Assembly: GCA_047972265.1 (NCBI GenBank)
Contig: JBKEAM010000046.1
Coordinates: 4,978 to 68,977, forward strand
DNA: 64,000 bases
From: JAAYCI01 sp047972265
GTDB taxonomy: Bacteria; Bacillota; Clostridia; Oscillospirales; Ruminococcaceae
Direction: 5' to 3'
Shown here piece after piece: positions 53,836 to 62,811 of this stretch (the stretch's first letter is position 1; every line of letters begins with the position of its first letter). The translations under genes and the position numbers were made by a program. A model generated the notes under the pieces. It was not told the DNA's origin. It did not search any database and saw only the letters and a program-made list of their open reading frames with translations.

Positions 53836-54852
53836 TTATTTTTTATACCCGTTGGGGTTGTTTTTTTGCCAGTTCCAAGAGTCGGCACACATCTGCTGTA
53901 TGCCGTACTGGGTTTGCCAACCAAGGTCTTTTTTTGCCTTAGAGGCATCGCCGTACACTTCGGCAATGTCACCGGCGCGGCGCGGCGCAATGGTATAGGG
54001 TATGGTTTTGCCGCAGGCTTCTTCAAAGGCTTTTATTACTTCCAGCACACTGTAGCCCTTGCCGGTACCTAGGTTGTACACAAAATGGCCGGGTTTGCCG
54101 CACAGGTGCTCCAGTGCGCTTACGTGGCCGCGGGCAAGGTCTACCACATGGATGTAATCCCGCACGCCGGTGCCGTCTGGTGTGGGGTAGTCGTTGCCGT
54201 ATACACTTACTTTTTGCAGGCGGCCTACCGCTACCTGTGCAATATAGGGGATAAGATTGTTGGGGATGCCGTTGGGGTCCTCGCCAATTAAGCCGGAAGA
54301 ATGTGCCCCAATGGGGTTAAAGTAACGCAATGCCACCCCGCAAAAAGAGGGGTCCGCTACGCAAAGGTCGGATAAAATACCCTCGATAAACAACTTTGTG
54401 CGGCCATAGGGGTTGGTGGCCGAAGTGGGAAAGTCTTCTTGCACCGGCACGCTTGCGGGGTCTCCGTACACAGTGGCCGAGGAGGAGAATACAAAGGTAC
54501 GCACGCCATGTTTTCTCATTGCATTTAAAACCACAAGGGCGCTGTCTAGGTTGTTTTGGTAGTATTCCAGCGGTTTTTCAACGCTTTCTCCCACCGCTTT
54601 AAGCGCGGCAAAGTGAATAACTGCGTCAATGCCGGTTACCTGTGTAAACAGCTTTTCTACCGCCGCAGCGTCACAGGTATCAATATTGATAAAGGCAAGC
54701 GGTTTGCCAGTTATTTTTTCTACCCGTGCCACCGCTTCTTCGCTGGCGTTTACCAAATTGTCGGCCACCACAACTTCGTGTCCGGCCTCCAGCAACTCTA
54801 TGCAGGTATGGCTGCCAATATAACCGGCGCCGCCTGTAACCAAAACTTTCAT
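53836..54852 (-). CDS. galE: UDP-glucose 4-epimerase
   Basis: This 338-residue extended short-chain dehydrogenase begins VLVTGGAGYIGSHTCIELL. It has the catalytic Tyr-Lys in NPYGRTKLFIEGIL, the conserved SSSATVYG and LRYFNPIGAH. It interconverts UDP-glucose and UDP-galactose, often also the N-acetyl forms. It is first in the operon. A Gly-Ala substitution pattern near the sugar site cannot be judged without a structure. Confidence 0.93.
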   Translation of the reverse strand: MKVLVTGGAGYIGSHTCIELLEAGHEVVVADNLVNASEEAVARVEKITGKPLAFINIDTCDAAAVEKLFTQVTGIDAVIHFAALKAVGESVEKPLEYYQNNLDSALVVLNAMRKHGVRTFVFSSSATVYGDPASVPVQEDFPTSATNPYGRTKLFIEGILSDLCVADPSFCGVALRYFNPIGAHSSGLIGEDPNGIPNNLIPYIAQVAVGRLQKVSVYGNDYPTPDGTGVRDYIHVVDLARGHVSALEHLCGKPGHFVYNLGTGKGYSVLEVIKAFEEACGKTIPYTIAPRRAGDIAEVYGDASKAKKDLGWQTQYGIQQMCADSWNWQKNNPNGYKK

Positions 54853-55175
54853 TTCTGTCTCCTCTCCGCAGGCAAAGGGTGCGGGTGCCGCGGTTTATTT
54901 TATTGCGGTTTGGCAAAAAAATTGGGGCGCCCGGCAACAATGGCAAACCGCATACAGCAAACTGCCGGGTTTTACTTTTTATAAAAAAGCTGAAATTGCA
55001 ATATGCAATTATTAGCATGCCTATTATACCTTTTCTTGCGTCACAGTGCAAAGAAGAAGTACCAAAACGGGGGCGGATATGATACAGTAAGAAAAGCGCA
55101 CTCCGCCAAAGGCGGTTTTTGTTTGCACTTTTGTAAAATGGCGGTGGGTGCCGTCAACGGAAAGGAACCACGTTT
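54853..55175. other. Divergent region between galE and ROK gene
   Basis: Holds the galE promoter. TATGAT at 55078-55083 is a possible -10 for the rightward gene, but its -35 is poor. The galE leader of about 170 bases shows no riboswitch I recognise. Confidence 0.5.
55023..55051 (-). promoter_or_regulatory. Promoter of the galE operon
   Basis: On the minus strand TTGCAC (55046-55051) and TATAAT (55023-55028) are 17 bases apart, about 170 bases before the galE start. Confidence 0.6.
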
Positions 55176-56546
55176 ATGGAATTTTTGTCTTTATCTTTAC
55201 CAAACTTTGAAGTGCCCGGCCTGGACCCGCAATTTGTACCACTGCCTCTGTTTTTTGCTGCCCATCAAAAAAAGGCCGAGCAGCCCTTTGCCGTTGCCCT
55301 GCAAGACGCAGGCGGCAGAACTTCGGTATACAAAACAAAGGTGGTTGGCACAGCAGAGCACAGGCAGGCAGATGTTTACTATATAGAGCGTCTTGCAAAA
55401 TTTATGTTGTGGAGCCGCGGCGGCTGCCGCATGCTGCTGTGCGGCAATGCCGAACTGGGGCAGGCGGTTAAAAACAACTATGCCAAGCAGGGTGCCCGTT
55501 CCTTTGATTGCGGTTTTATGCAGCGGGTATATGGCAAGCCCTTTGAAACCGTGGTGTGCAGTTACGAGGAATGCCCCGCGCCGCAGCAGGCTTCTGTTTC
55601 TTTGGGGCGCCATTTAGACGGTTGCCGCATAGGGTTTGATGCGGGAGGGTCTGACCGCAAGGTAAGCGCAGTGGTAGATGGTAAGCCTGTTTTTTCAGAA
55701 GAAGTGGTATGGTTCCCCAAAACAAACTCTAACCCCGATTACCATTACGAGGGGATTGTGCAGGCTTTTAAAACGGCGGCTTCTAAAATGCCCCGCGTAG
55801 ATGCTATTGGCATTAGCTCGGCGGGTGTATATGTAGATAACCAGTGTAAGGTTGCCTCTTTGTTTTTAAAAGTAAACGACAAAGACTTTGCCGAAAAGGT
55901 AGAGGATATTTACATCCGCGCTGCCAAAGAAATTGGGGATGTGCCTGTGGCGGTAGCAAATGATGGAGATGTAACGGCATTGGCAGGCTCGATGGGGCTA
56001 AACGATGGCGGGGTGCTTGGCATTGCCATGGGCACCAGTGAGGCGGTTGGTTATGTGGATACTGAAGGCAACATTACCGGCTGGCTAAACGAGCTGGCCT
56101 TTGCCCCCCTGGATGGGCAAACAAATGCCGCGCGGGACGAATGGAGCGGAGACATTGGCTGTGGGGTAAAATACCTAAGCCAAGATGCCATAATAAAATT
56201 GGCCCCTGCTGCGGGGATAACCCTGCCGGGCAAAACGCCTGCCGAAGATTTGCTTGAAGTGCAAAAATTGATGGAAAAGGACGATGCCAGAGCGGCAGAA
56301 ATTTATAAAAACATTGGCATTTATTTGGGCCATGCCCTTGGGCTTTATAGCCTATTTTACGAGATACGCCATGTTTTAATGCTGGGGCGCGTAACCAGCG
56401 GCAAAGGCGGAGACATTGTATTGCAGCAGGCAACGGATGTTTTAAAGCAAAACTACCCACAGTGCAATTTTTACCCCCAGGCGCCAGATGAAAAAACCCG
56501 ACGTGTGGGCCAAAGTGTTGCCGCCGCAAGCCTGCCCCAAATTTAA
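55176..56546 (+). CDS. ROK/hexokinase-like ASKHA protein with N-terminal extension
   Basis: In this 456-residue protein the ASKHA kinase core starts only at about residue 150 (CRIGFDAGGSDRKVSAVVDG). It continues with GISSAGVYV, VANDGDVTALAGSM and GIAMGTSEAVGYVD. The ROK zinc motif is absent. The first 145 residues are an unassigned domain with three Cys. It probably phosphorylates a sugar or senses one. AAAGGAA precedes the ATG. It is divergent from the galE operon, so an amino sugar or galactose is plausible. Confidence 0.72.
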   Translation: MEFLSLSLPNFEVPGLDPQFVPLPLFFAAHQKKAEQPFAVALQDAGGRTSVYKTKVVGTAEHRQADVYYIERLAKFMLWSRGGCRMLLCGNAELGQAVKNNYAKQGARSFDCGFMQRVYGKPFETVVCSYEECPAPQQASVSLGRHLDGCRIGFDAGGSDRKVSAVVDGKPVFSEEVVWFPKTNSNPDYHYEGIVQAFKTAASKMPRVDAIGISSAGVYVDNQCKVASLFLKVNDKDFAEKVEDIYIRAAKEIGDVPVAVANDGDVTALAGSMGLNDGGVLGIAMGTSEAVGYVDTEGNITGWLNELAFAPLDGQTNAARDEWSGDIGCGVKYLSQDAIIKLAPAAGITLPGKTPAEDLLEVQKLMEKDDARAAEIYKNIGIYLGHALGLYSLFYEIRHVLMLGRVTSGKGGDIVLQQATDVLKQNYPQCNFYPQAPDEKTRRVGQSVAAASLPQI

Positions 56547-56606
56547 TAAAGCTGTAATTGGCTAAAGGGTAGTACAACACAAAAATAATTATACATAAAC
56601 GCAAGC

Positions 56607-56646
56607 AAAAAATTCCGGCCTGCTGTTACAGCAGCCGGAATTTTTA
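56607..56646 (+). terminator. Terminator after the ROK-type gene
   Basis: AAAAATTCCGG-CTGCTG and CAGCAG-CCGGAATTTTT pair around a TTA loop with one bulged C. Confidence 0.9.
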
Positions 56647-56676
56647 TTTGTAGGTGTTGGCGGTACTGTATAAAGA

Positions 56677-57381
56677 TTACTGGGGCGGGGCATCAGTTAA
56701 CTTCTTTTTTTGTTTGGCGTCTTTTTCCCAATGGTATACAACTATGATAAAGAGACCCATGCCGTACATAATGCAAAGGTCCTTAATATCAAAAGAAACA
56801 AGGGAAGCAAACGAGATAAAATCCAGCACATATCCTCTGTAAAAACTTTCGATAATAGACGAAAGCGCCCCAGCCGAAACAAACATAACCGCCCACAAAA
56901 AACGCGGGTCTTTTACATCGTATTTTTCTTTGCGGCAAAGCAGGTAAAGCAGTACCCCAACCACCGCAAAAATAAGCAGCTTTGAAACGGCGTGGAATAG
57001 GTTCGATTCAACTACTATATTAAGCAGGTTTAAAAATACATTGTTGCTGTAATTGGGTGCAAAGTTAATGCTTAGCCAGCCCGGAACAAGGGTAATAACG
57101 GTGCCGTTGGCCAAATAATGGAATACAAATTGTTTTGTAATAAGGTCTGCCGCCAGCAAAAGTATACCAAGGGGAATAAGCATTTTTAACGATGCCCGAA
57201 CCCGTCCAATAAGGGCAAGCAGGCCCCAAGCGGTAAGCCACATAAAAACACTGCCAATTACCAAACCCAAAAAAGAAGTTACGGTACGGCTGCCGGGGTT
57301 TGGTATAATTACAGCAAGGCAGTATGCAATCCAGGCAAAGCTAAATACCAGTGAACTGCGCATGTTTTTGGTTTTTTCCAC
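56677..57381 (-). CDS. Signal peptidase II-like membrane protein, divergent
   Basis: This 234-residue protein starts at GTG 57381, six bases after GGAGG. The second half resembles LspA: DLITKQFV, INFAPNYSN, RGYVLDFISFASL and SFDIKDLCIMYG. The two catalytic aspartates (VLDF and IKD) remain. The usual GNxxDR and GAAFS motifs have changed, and about 70 extra residues with two membrane helices precede the core. LspA cleaves lipoprotein signal peptides; this one may do so with altered specificity or may not be the cell's main LspA. Confidence 0.72.
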   Translation of the reverse strand: MEKTKNMRSSLVFSFAWIAYCLAVIIPNPGSRTVTSFLGLVIGSVFMWLTAWGLLALIGRVRASLKMLIPLGILLLAADLITKQFVFHYLANGTVITLVPGWLSINFAPNYSNNVFLNLLNIVVESNLFHAVSKLLIFAVVGVLLYLLCRKEKYDVKDPRFLWAVMFVSAGALSSIIESFYRGYVLDFISFASLVSFDIKDLCIMYGMGLFIIVVYHWEKDAKQKKKLTDAPPQ

Positions 57382-57605
57382 AGTTACCCTCCATTTGCAA
57401 GATACAGGTATTATAAACCAAACCAGCTTAAAAAGGATAGCCTTGCAGCAAGAGAGTATAGGCGCAACAAAGATACAAGACCGGATATTTAAAGACATAT
57501 AAGCAAAAAGAATACACGCTGCACAAAATGCAAAACCCAAACAGCTTTGATTTATTGTTTTGTAAAACTGTAAAACCAACTGTGCTGTATAAATTTTGGC
57601 AAAAC

Positions 57606-57639
57606 AAAAAGAGCAAAGAGATATCTCTTTGCTCTTTTT
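57606..57639 (-). terminator. Terminator after the DUF4870-like gene
   Basis: A perfect 34-base palindrome (arms AAAAAGAGCAAAGAGAT and complement) ends in T5 on both strands. Confidence 0.9.
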
Positions 57640-57662
57640 AAATTTGCCATGGTTGGCAAAAC

Positions 57663-58079
57663 TTATTTAATGATGCTGATGTTGCCAATAAGGGGCAAGG
57701 TTTTTGCTTTGCCGTTTGCAGCGTTAAGAATGCCAATGATAAGGAATACGAAGAACACAATACCTACCAGGCCCAAAACAGCCGAGAAAATTGCGCCCAA
57801 AACCCAGCTAATGGCATAAAAAATGGTGGTAAGAACGCCATAAACAATACCGTATGCAGCTTCTGCAATAAACAGAACCAGGCCCTGGTTTACGTGGAAG
57901 CGGGCAAAACGGGAGTTGGGAGCGGCCAACAGGGGAATAAGAAAAAGAAAACCAAGGTAAGAAAGAATAGCCATACCTTTGTTTGCGGCAATATCCGCAG
58001 GGTCGAACTGACTTGTCTGATCCGGGGTGTTCATAATGTTTGTAACATTATCTTTGAGATTGTTAGGATCGTTTTGCAT
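57663..58079 (-). CDS. Small DUF4870-like membrane protein
   Basis: This 138-residue protein starts at ATG 58079, 9 bases after GAGGAG; an ATG three codons upstream is possible but too close to the site. A polar 35-residue N-terminus is followed by about four hydrophobic helices (AILSYLGFLFLIPLLAAP ... GILNAANGKAKTLPLIGNI). The block RFARFHVNQGLVLFIAEA is typical of DUF4870/Tic20-like proteins. Function unknown. It stands alone. Confidence 0.75.
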   Translation of the reverse strand: MQNDPNNLKDNVTNIMNTPDQTSQFDPADIAANKGMAILSYLGFLFLIPLLAAPNSRFARFHVNQGLVLFIAEAAYGIVYGVLTTIFYAISWVLGAIFSAVLGLVGIVFFVFLIIGILNAANGKAKTLPLIGNISIIK

Positions 58080-58404
58080 AATAAGCATCTCCTCTTTTTT
58101 TGTATACAGCCCGCATACCGTGCCCCTTGTATGGTGAAGACTGTCATAAACAATTGTGGCTATGCAAAAAAGACATGACCTTTGTTTAAGTAAGGTGAAT
58201 AGTATACAATTACAGTCTAAAATGCAAGTATTTTTTGATTTTGTTGTAAAAAACGATAGTAAATAAAATTTACCCTGCTGTTGCTTTGTGCAATAAAATA
58301 AGAAAATGTAATGCTGCTTGACAAAATATATTATACAAAATATAATATAGAAAAGCAACACATACTATCAAAACATTTACATAAACTTGAAGGGAGAGAG
58401 CAAC
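58080..58404. other. Divergent region between DUF4870-like and padR
   Basis: Holds the strong rightward PadR promoter with an operator-like repeat. On the left, a weak leftward promoter is possible (TTGCAT with TACTAT 17 bases on, about 58198-58226). Nothing else is seen. Confidence 0.5.
58318..58349 (+). promoter_or_regulatory. Consensus promoter of padR with overlapping operator
   Basis: TTGACA (58318-58323), a 17-base spacer and TATAAT (58341-58346) match the consensus at all 12 positions. TATATTATA (58327-58335) and TATAATATA (58341-58349) form a perfect inverted repeat with a 5-base gap that covers the -10. PadR proteins bind such repeats, so autorepression is likely. Confidence 0.8.
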
Positions 58405-58722
58405 GTGACATTTACAACCGGAGCTGCATTGCTGGACGCGCTGGTACTTAGCGTTGTAAGCAACGAAGACAGCTATGGATATAAAATTACGCAGGAGGTT
58501 AGGGAGGCCGTGGACGTTAGCGAAAGCACCCTGTACCCTGTATTGCGCCGCCTGCAAAAAGATGGCTGCTTAGATACGTACGACCAAGAATTTGCCGGGC
58601 GTAACCGCCGGTACTACCGCCTTACGGTACAGGGTATACAAAAACTGGCCGAAAGCCGCAAAGAATGGAAAAGCTACAGAAAAAGCATAGAAACCGTATT
58701 GTACGGAGGAGATAAACAATGA
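58405..58722 (+). CDS. PadR-family transcriptional regulator
   Basis: This 105-residue protein starts at GTG 58405, behind GGGAGAG. It has the PadR winged helix: GAALLDALVLSVVSNEDSYGYKITQEV, SESTLYPVLRRLQKDGCLDTYD and NRRYYRLTVQGIQKL. It should repress its own operon from the site at 58327-58349. Its stop overlaps the next ATG (ATGA), as is usual for PadR-HAAS pairs that sense envelope stress or drugs. Confidence 0.9.
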   Translation: MTFTTGAALLDALVLSVVSNEDSYGYKITQEVREAVDVSESTLYPVLRRLQKDGCLDTYDQEFAGRNRRYYRLTVQGIQKLAESRKEWKSYRKSIETVLYGGDKQ

Positions 58723-59699
58723 ATAAAAACGAATTTTTGCAGCAGTTGGCAGAAGAACTGAGAGCCCTGCCCCAGGATGAAAGGGATGCGGCGGTACAGT
58801 ATTTTGCCATGTATTTTGAGGATGCAGGCCCCGAGCGCGAAGAAGAGGTTTTGCGTGGGCTTGGCAGCCCGGCCGCGGTAGCGGCAGGCATTTTGGCCGA
58901 GGCACAGGCCGATAATGGGTCTTTTAAAAGCACAAGCGGAGAAAACAAAAAAATATTTGTGCCGGATAAAGACAAGCTGCGCCGGGTGCAAATTTCTTCT
59001 CGGGACGGTAAGGTATATGTAAAAAGGGCCGCAGTACCCAGCATTTTTGTAGAGGGATTTGGGGCGCCGGTAGATTCTAATTTTGATGAAGCCACCGGCA
59101 CATGGAAACTGGATATACGCAGTACCCCCATTACAGAGCGGCTTTCTTCTTTATTGCGCCATTTAAATGTAATGGAAAAACCCGAAAAAGGGCCGGTATA
59201 TACCATATGCCTGCCCGACGGGCTGGAAGAACTAGCGATTAAAGCCGGTATGGGCAGCATTGTGGTAGAAGAACTTGCCGCCAACGATGTAAACCTGCGT
59301 GCCGAAATGGGCAGCCTTGTGGCACAAAAGATACATGCAAAAACCGGCAGCTTTAGCGCCGAAATGGGCAGCATGAAAATTGAACAATTTGACGGCGAAA
59401 CCTGCACCCTAACAGCAGGGGTTGGCGTAGTACGTTTTAATGGGCAGGTGGCCGATACATTGCATGTAGATTGCAGCATGGGCCGCGTGCAGGCCAATCT
59501 TCCGCGCCCCCAAAATTATAATTGGACAGCGCAAGGCGGCAGCGGCAGCATTAGTGTAGACGGCAAGTGGATTGCAGGGGTGTTTGGTGTACAGGGAGAG
59601 GCCCCGCAGGCAAAACCCAATTTTGACCTAAAATGCGGTATGGGCAGCATAGCCGTTACCTTTGATGAGCAAACACAAGAAGAAGCCACGCAAGCCTAA
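58719..59699 (+). CDS. HAAS (DUF1700) plus DUF4097 beta-solenoid protein
   Basis: In this 326-residue protein, residues 1-65 form a HAAS/DUF1700 helical domain (MNKNEFLQQLAEELRALPQDERDAAVQYFAMYFEDA). From about 150 a DUF4097-type repeat region follows, with recurring GMGSI, EMGSL, EMGSM, SMGRV and GMGSI turns about 20 residues apart, suggesting a beta-solenoid. Unlike many relatives it has no obvious membrane helix between the two parts. It is encoded with PadR. Role unknown, probably linked to envelope stress. Confidence 0.82.
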   Translation: MNKNEFLQQLAEELRALPQDERDAAVQYFAMYFEDAGPEREEEVLRGLGSPAAVAAGILAEAQADNGSFKSTSGENKKIFVPDKDKLRRVQISSRDGKVYVKRAAVPSIFVEGFGAPVDSNFDEATGTWKLDIRSTPITERLSSLLRHLNVMEKPEKGPVYTICLPDGLEELAIKAGMGSIVVEELAANDVNLRAEMGSLVAQKIHAKTGSFSAEMGSMKIEQFDGETCTLTAGVGVVRFNGQVADTLHVDCSMGRVQANLPRPQNYNWTAQGGSGSISVDGKWIAGVFGVQGEAPQAKPNFDLKCGMGSIAVTFDEQTQEEATQA

Positions 59700-59800
59700 C
59701 AATGGTTTGCAAAGCAACTTGATGGATGCCCTTGTTTAGGCAACAAAGTTATCCACAGCAGCCCAGCGCTGTTTTATATAAATGCCATGTACGGCAAGAA

Positions 59801-59835
59801 AAAAGACAGGGAGAAAGCTCTCTGTCTTTTTGTTT
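59801..59835 (+). terminator. Terminator after the HAAS-DUF4097 gene
   Basis: AAAAGACAGGGAGA pairs with TCTCTGTCTTTT (one bulged base) around AAGC; TTTTTG continues. It may also serve convergent pncB. Confidence 0.85.
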
Positions 59836-59857
59836 TGCGTTATTCAATTGTAAAAGG

Positions 59858-61306
59858 TTAGTGCCCTGCTTCATTTAGCAGGCGTTGGCGTTCATCCCAC
59901 AAATTTTGAGAAAAGTCTACATAATAGCGGTGGGGGTTTTCAAAACGGGTAACCTCATCCCACAGGGTATCCATTTGTTCTGCGCGGTGCTGTCGCACCT
60001 CCTCTAAGGTGGGCAGGTTGTAAACCAGCTTGCCTTTTTCAAAAATGGGAATGTTTAAAAGTTTTGCATAGCAGCCGGTAAAGGTACGGCGCTTCCATGT
60101 TTCTATAGGGTCAAACAGGGTAATGCCGTTTTGGGTATTTACCTCTTCGCCATACATGGTCATATAATCCGCCATTGCCTTGCCGGTGGTGCTGTCGTAA
60201 ATGCGCCACAGTTGCTTTAGGTGGGGTATGGTAATTTTGGCGGCGGTTTCGCTTATTTTTATTTTAGGGATGTAGCTGCCATTCTCTTTTACGGCGGCCA
60301 GCTTGTATACACCCCCAAACACAGGGTCTGACTTAGAGGTGATTAAGTTTTCTCCAATGCCAAAGCTGTCTACCTTTGCACCCTGCAAAATAAGGTTTTG
60401 CACAATGTATTCATCCAAAGAGTTAGAGGCGCATATCTGGCAGTCTGGGTAGCCGGCATCATCTAGCATGGTGCGTGCCTTTTTGGAGAGATAGGCAATA
60501 TCGCCAGAGTCTATCCGTACACCTTTGGGGCGCTTGCCCATTGGCAGCAGCACTTCGTCAAAAACACGTATGGCGTTTGGTATGCCATTTTTAAGTACGC
60601 TGTAAGTATCTACCAGCAGCATACAGTTATCGGGGAAGGTTTCGGCATATACTTTAAAAGATTCGTACTCGCTGTCAAACATCTGCACCCAGCTGTGTGC
60701 CATGGTGCCCGCAACGGGAATGCCAAATTCACGGTCTGCCAATACGCAGCTGGTGGCACTTACGCCCCCAATGTAAGCAGCGCGCGCGCCATACAGGGCA
60801 GCATCGTATCCCTGCGCCCGCCTTGCGCCAAACTCCAGCACGGTACGGCCCTTGCAGGCGGTTACCACCCGGTTGGCTTTGGTGCAAATAAGGCTTTGGT
60901 GGTTAATGCTTACCAGCAGCAGGGTCTCAATCAGCTGTGCCTCTATACAGGGTCCCTCTACGGTAACCAACGGTTCGCTAGGGAATACCGGGGTGCCCTC
61001 TTCTACGGCCCACACACTGCAATGAAACTCAAAATGGTATAAATAGTCCAAAAACGGCTCCGAAAAACAGTTTTTGCTGCGCAGGTAGGCAATGTCATCT
61101 TCCGAAAAATGAAAGTTTTGCACAGCATCTATAAATTGCTGTAAGCCTGCAACAATAGAAAATCCACCGTTGTCGGGGTTTTCGCGAAAAAACATGTCAA
61201 AAACAGCAATCTGGTCTTTATAACCCTTTTCCCAGTAGCCGGAGGCCATGGTTAATTCGTAAAAATCCATCAGCAGGGAAACATTGCGTTTGTATTCCAG
61301 GCTCAT
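59858..61306 (-). CDS. pncB: Nicotinate phosphoribosyltransferase
   Basis: This 482-residue enzyme makes nicotinate mononucleotide from nicotinate and PRPP for NAD salvage. The N-terminus has LLMDFYELTMASGYW, the catalytic His lies in GTMAHSWVQMF, and RIDSGDIAYLSKKAR and DSFGIGENLITSKSDPVFGGVYKL are family blocks. Its ribosome-binding site AAGGAG lies inside the end of the upstream carboxypeptidase gene, only two bases away, so translation is coupled. Confidence 0.93.
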   Translation of the reverse strand: MSLEYKRNVSLLMDFYELTMASGYWEKGYKDQIAVFDMFFRENPDNGGFSIVAGLQQFIDAVQNFHFSEDDIAYLRSKNCFSEPFLDYLYHFEFHCSVWAVEEGTPVFPSEPLVTVEGPCIEAQLIETLLLVSINHQSLICTKANRVVTACKGRTVLEFGARRAQGYDAALYGARAAYIGGVSATSCVLADREFGIPVAGTMAHSWVQMFDSEYESFKVYAETFPDNCMLLVDTYSVLKNGIPNAIRVFDEVLLPMGKRPKGVRIDSGDIAYLSKKARTMLDDAGYPDCQICASNSLDEYIVQNLILQGAKVDSFGIGENLITSKSDPVFGGVYKLAAVKENGSYIPKIKISETAAKITIPHLKQLWRIYDSTTGKAMADYMTMYGEEVNTQNGITLFDPIETWKRRTFTGCYAKLLNIPIFEKGKLVYNLPTLEEVRQHRAEQMDTLWDEVTRFENPHRYYVDFSQNLWDERQRLLNEAGH

Positions 61307-61308
61307 AG

Positions 61309-62784
61309 TTATCTCCTTTTTTGGGGAGGGCGGGGGCTTGGCTCTCCTCTGGTGTTTTGCAGGGGCGCGTTGGGCGGTTGTGTGGGGCGGCTGGCTGTTG
61401 CAGAATTTTTGGGCGCAGCCTGCCGCTTTTTATATTTTTTTCGCGCACGGTATACCAGCAACCCGTACACGGTAACAGCCAAAATAAGCAAGAGCAAAAT
61501 CCATTTAAAGGCAGCGGTAGAGGCAAAGTTTTTAATATGGTAAATAATAAATAAAATATAATTGCGCGATACGCTTTGGGTAGCCGCCAACGGGGCCGTG
61601 CCTATTTCTTTTCCATCCACCAAAAAAGTAACACTGCCAATTACCTGTCCCTCTTTAACGGGAGCGTCCACAGCATCGGGCACATCAAATTGCTTTTCTA
61701 CCACAGCGCTGCCGTCCTTGGGTAAAACGGCGGTTAGAGCCTCGGGAGCTTCCAACAGCACGCTGTCCTTGTCGGAAGAAAATTTTACCTTTACCTCGGT
61801 AACGGCTTTTCCTTCCTCTATAACAGGCTGTATGGTAAGGGTGGTAAAGGCCCAATCGTATAACTGGGCAGATTCGTACAGCGCCGGGCGGGAATATTGA
61901 TATTTGTTTTCTTGTGCAACAACATCGGCGGCATTGGGGCTGTTTAAAACCACACAGGTGTATAAAATATCGTCTTTTACCGCCTGCGAGGCAAAGTTTT
62001 GCCATTCTCCCAAACTGCCGGTTTTGCCTGCAATTACAGTGCCTATAACCGATTTAAATTTTAAAGAATAGGGGTCTGTTTTTAAAAGCAGACGATTGGT
62101 AGAAAAAATATTGTAATCGGCGGCGTGGTTGTGTGCTGCCATTTTATAGGTAGAGGTAGCGGCTACTTCTACTAAGGTGGGGTTTTTCATAAATTCGCGC
62201 ACAATCAAGGCCATGTCGCGCGCGGTGGTAAGGTTGTTTTCAGAAATGCCGTTTGGGTCTCCAAAAACGGTAGAGGTACAGCCAAGCGATGCCACCTTTT
62301 GCTCCATTAAATAAATAAAGTTTTCGGTGTATCCGCCCGATACATATCCTGCAAGCATCAGTGCGGCTTCGTTGGCGCTGGGTAGCAACAGGGCATACAG
62401 CAGTTCGCGCACGGTAAGGGTTTCGCCCTTGCGTATATCTGCGGTAGAGGCATTTAGCCCGTACAGGGCATCAAACACCCAGCCCTCGGCGGTTACGGTT
62501 TCGGCATCAAGGTCTTTTACATTATCCATTACCACAAGGGCGGTTACCATTTTTACAAGGCTTGCCATCTGTTGTTGCTCGTCGGCATTTTTGGCATATA
62601 CCACAGCGCCCGAGTTTTCGTTTACCAAAATGGCCGAGGCCGCCTGCGGCTCGGTTTCGGGCTGATACAGGCCGTCTTGGTAAACGGCGGCCTTTGCCGA
62701 CATAGGCCAGGCAAAAAACATGCATAACAAAACAAGAAGAACCGCAGTGGTTCCCCGTATTTTTTTATACACAGCTGTTTTCAT
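61309..62784 (-). CDS. D-alanyl-D-alanine carboxypeptidase (S11 family)
   Basis: This 491-residue protein has a signal peptide (hydrophobic 12-26, cleavage probably after AKA at about 32). The S11 motifs are SLVK in QMASLVKMVTAL, SAN in PSANEAALML and KTG in AGKTGSLGEW. A beta-rich C-terminal domain follows, then a membrane helix near residue 425 and a basic tail with many Pro. It trims the terminal D-Ala of peptidoglycan outside the membrane. Resembles DacF/PBP5. GGAGAA precedes ATG 62784. Confidence 0.93.
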   Translation of the reverse strand: MKTAVYKKIRGTTAVLLVLLCMFFAWPMSAKAAVYQDGLYQPETEPQAASAILVNENSGAVVYAKNADEQQQMASLVKMVTALVVMDNVKDLDAETVTAEGWVFDALYGLNASTADIRKGETLTVRELLYALLLPSANEAALMLAGYVSGGYTENFIYLMEQKVASLGCTSTVFGDPNGISENNLTTARDMALIVREFMKNPTLVEVAATSTYKMAAHNHAADYNIFSTNRLLLKTDPYSLKFKSVIGTVIAGKTGSLGEWQNFASQAVKDDILYTCVVLNSPNAADVVAQENKYQYSRPALYESAQLYDWAFTTLTIQPVIEEGKAVTEVKVKFSSDKDSVLLEAPEALTAVLPKDGSAVVEKQFDVPDAVDAPVKEGQVIGSVTFLVDGKEIGTAPLAATQSVSRNYILFIIYHIKNFASTAAFKWILLLLILAVTVYGLLVYRARKKYKKRQAAPKNSATASRPTQPPNAPLQNTRGEPSPRPPQKRR

Positions 62785-62811
62785 TGCAATTCTCCATAAA
62801 ACAATACAAGG

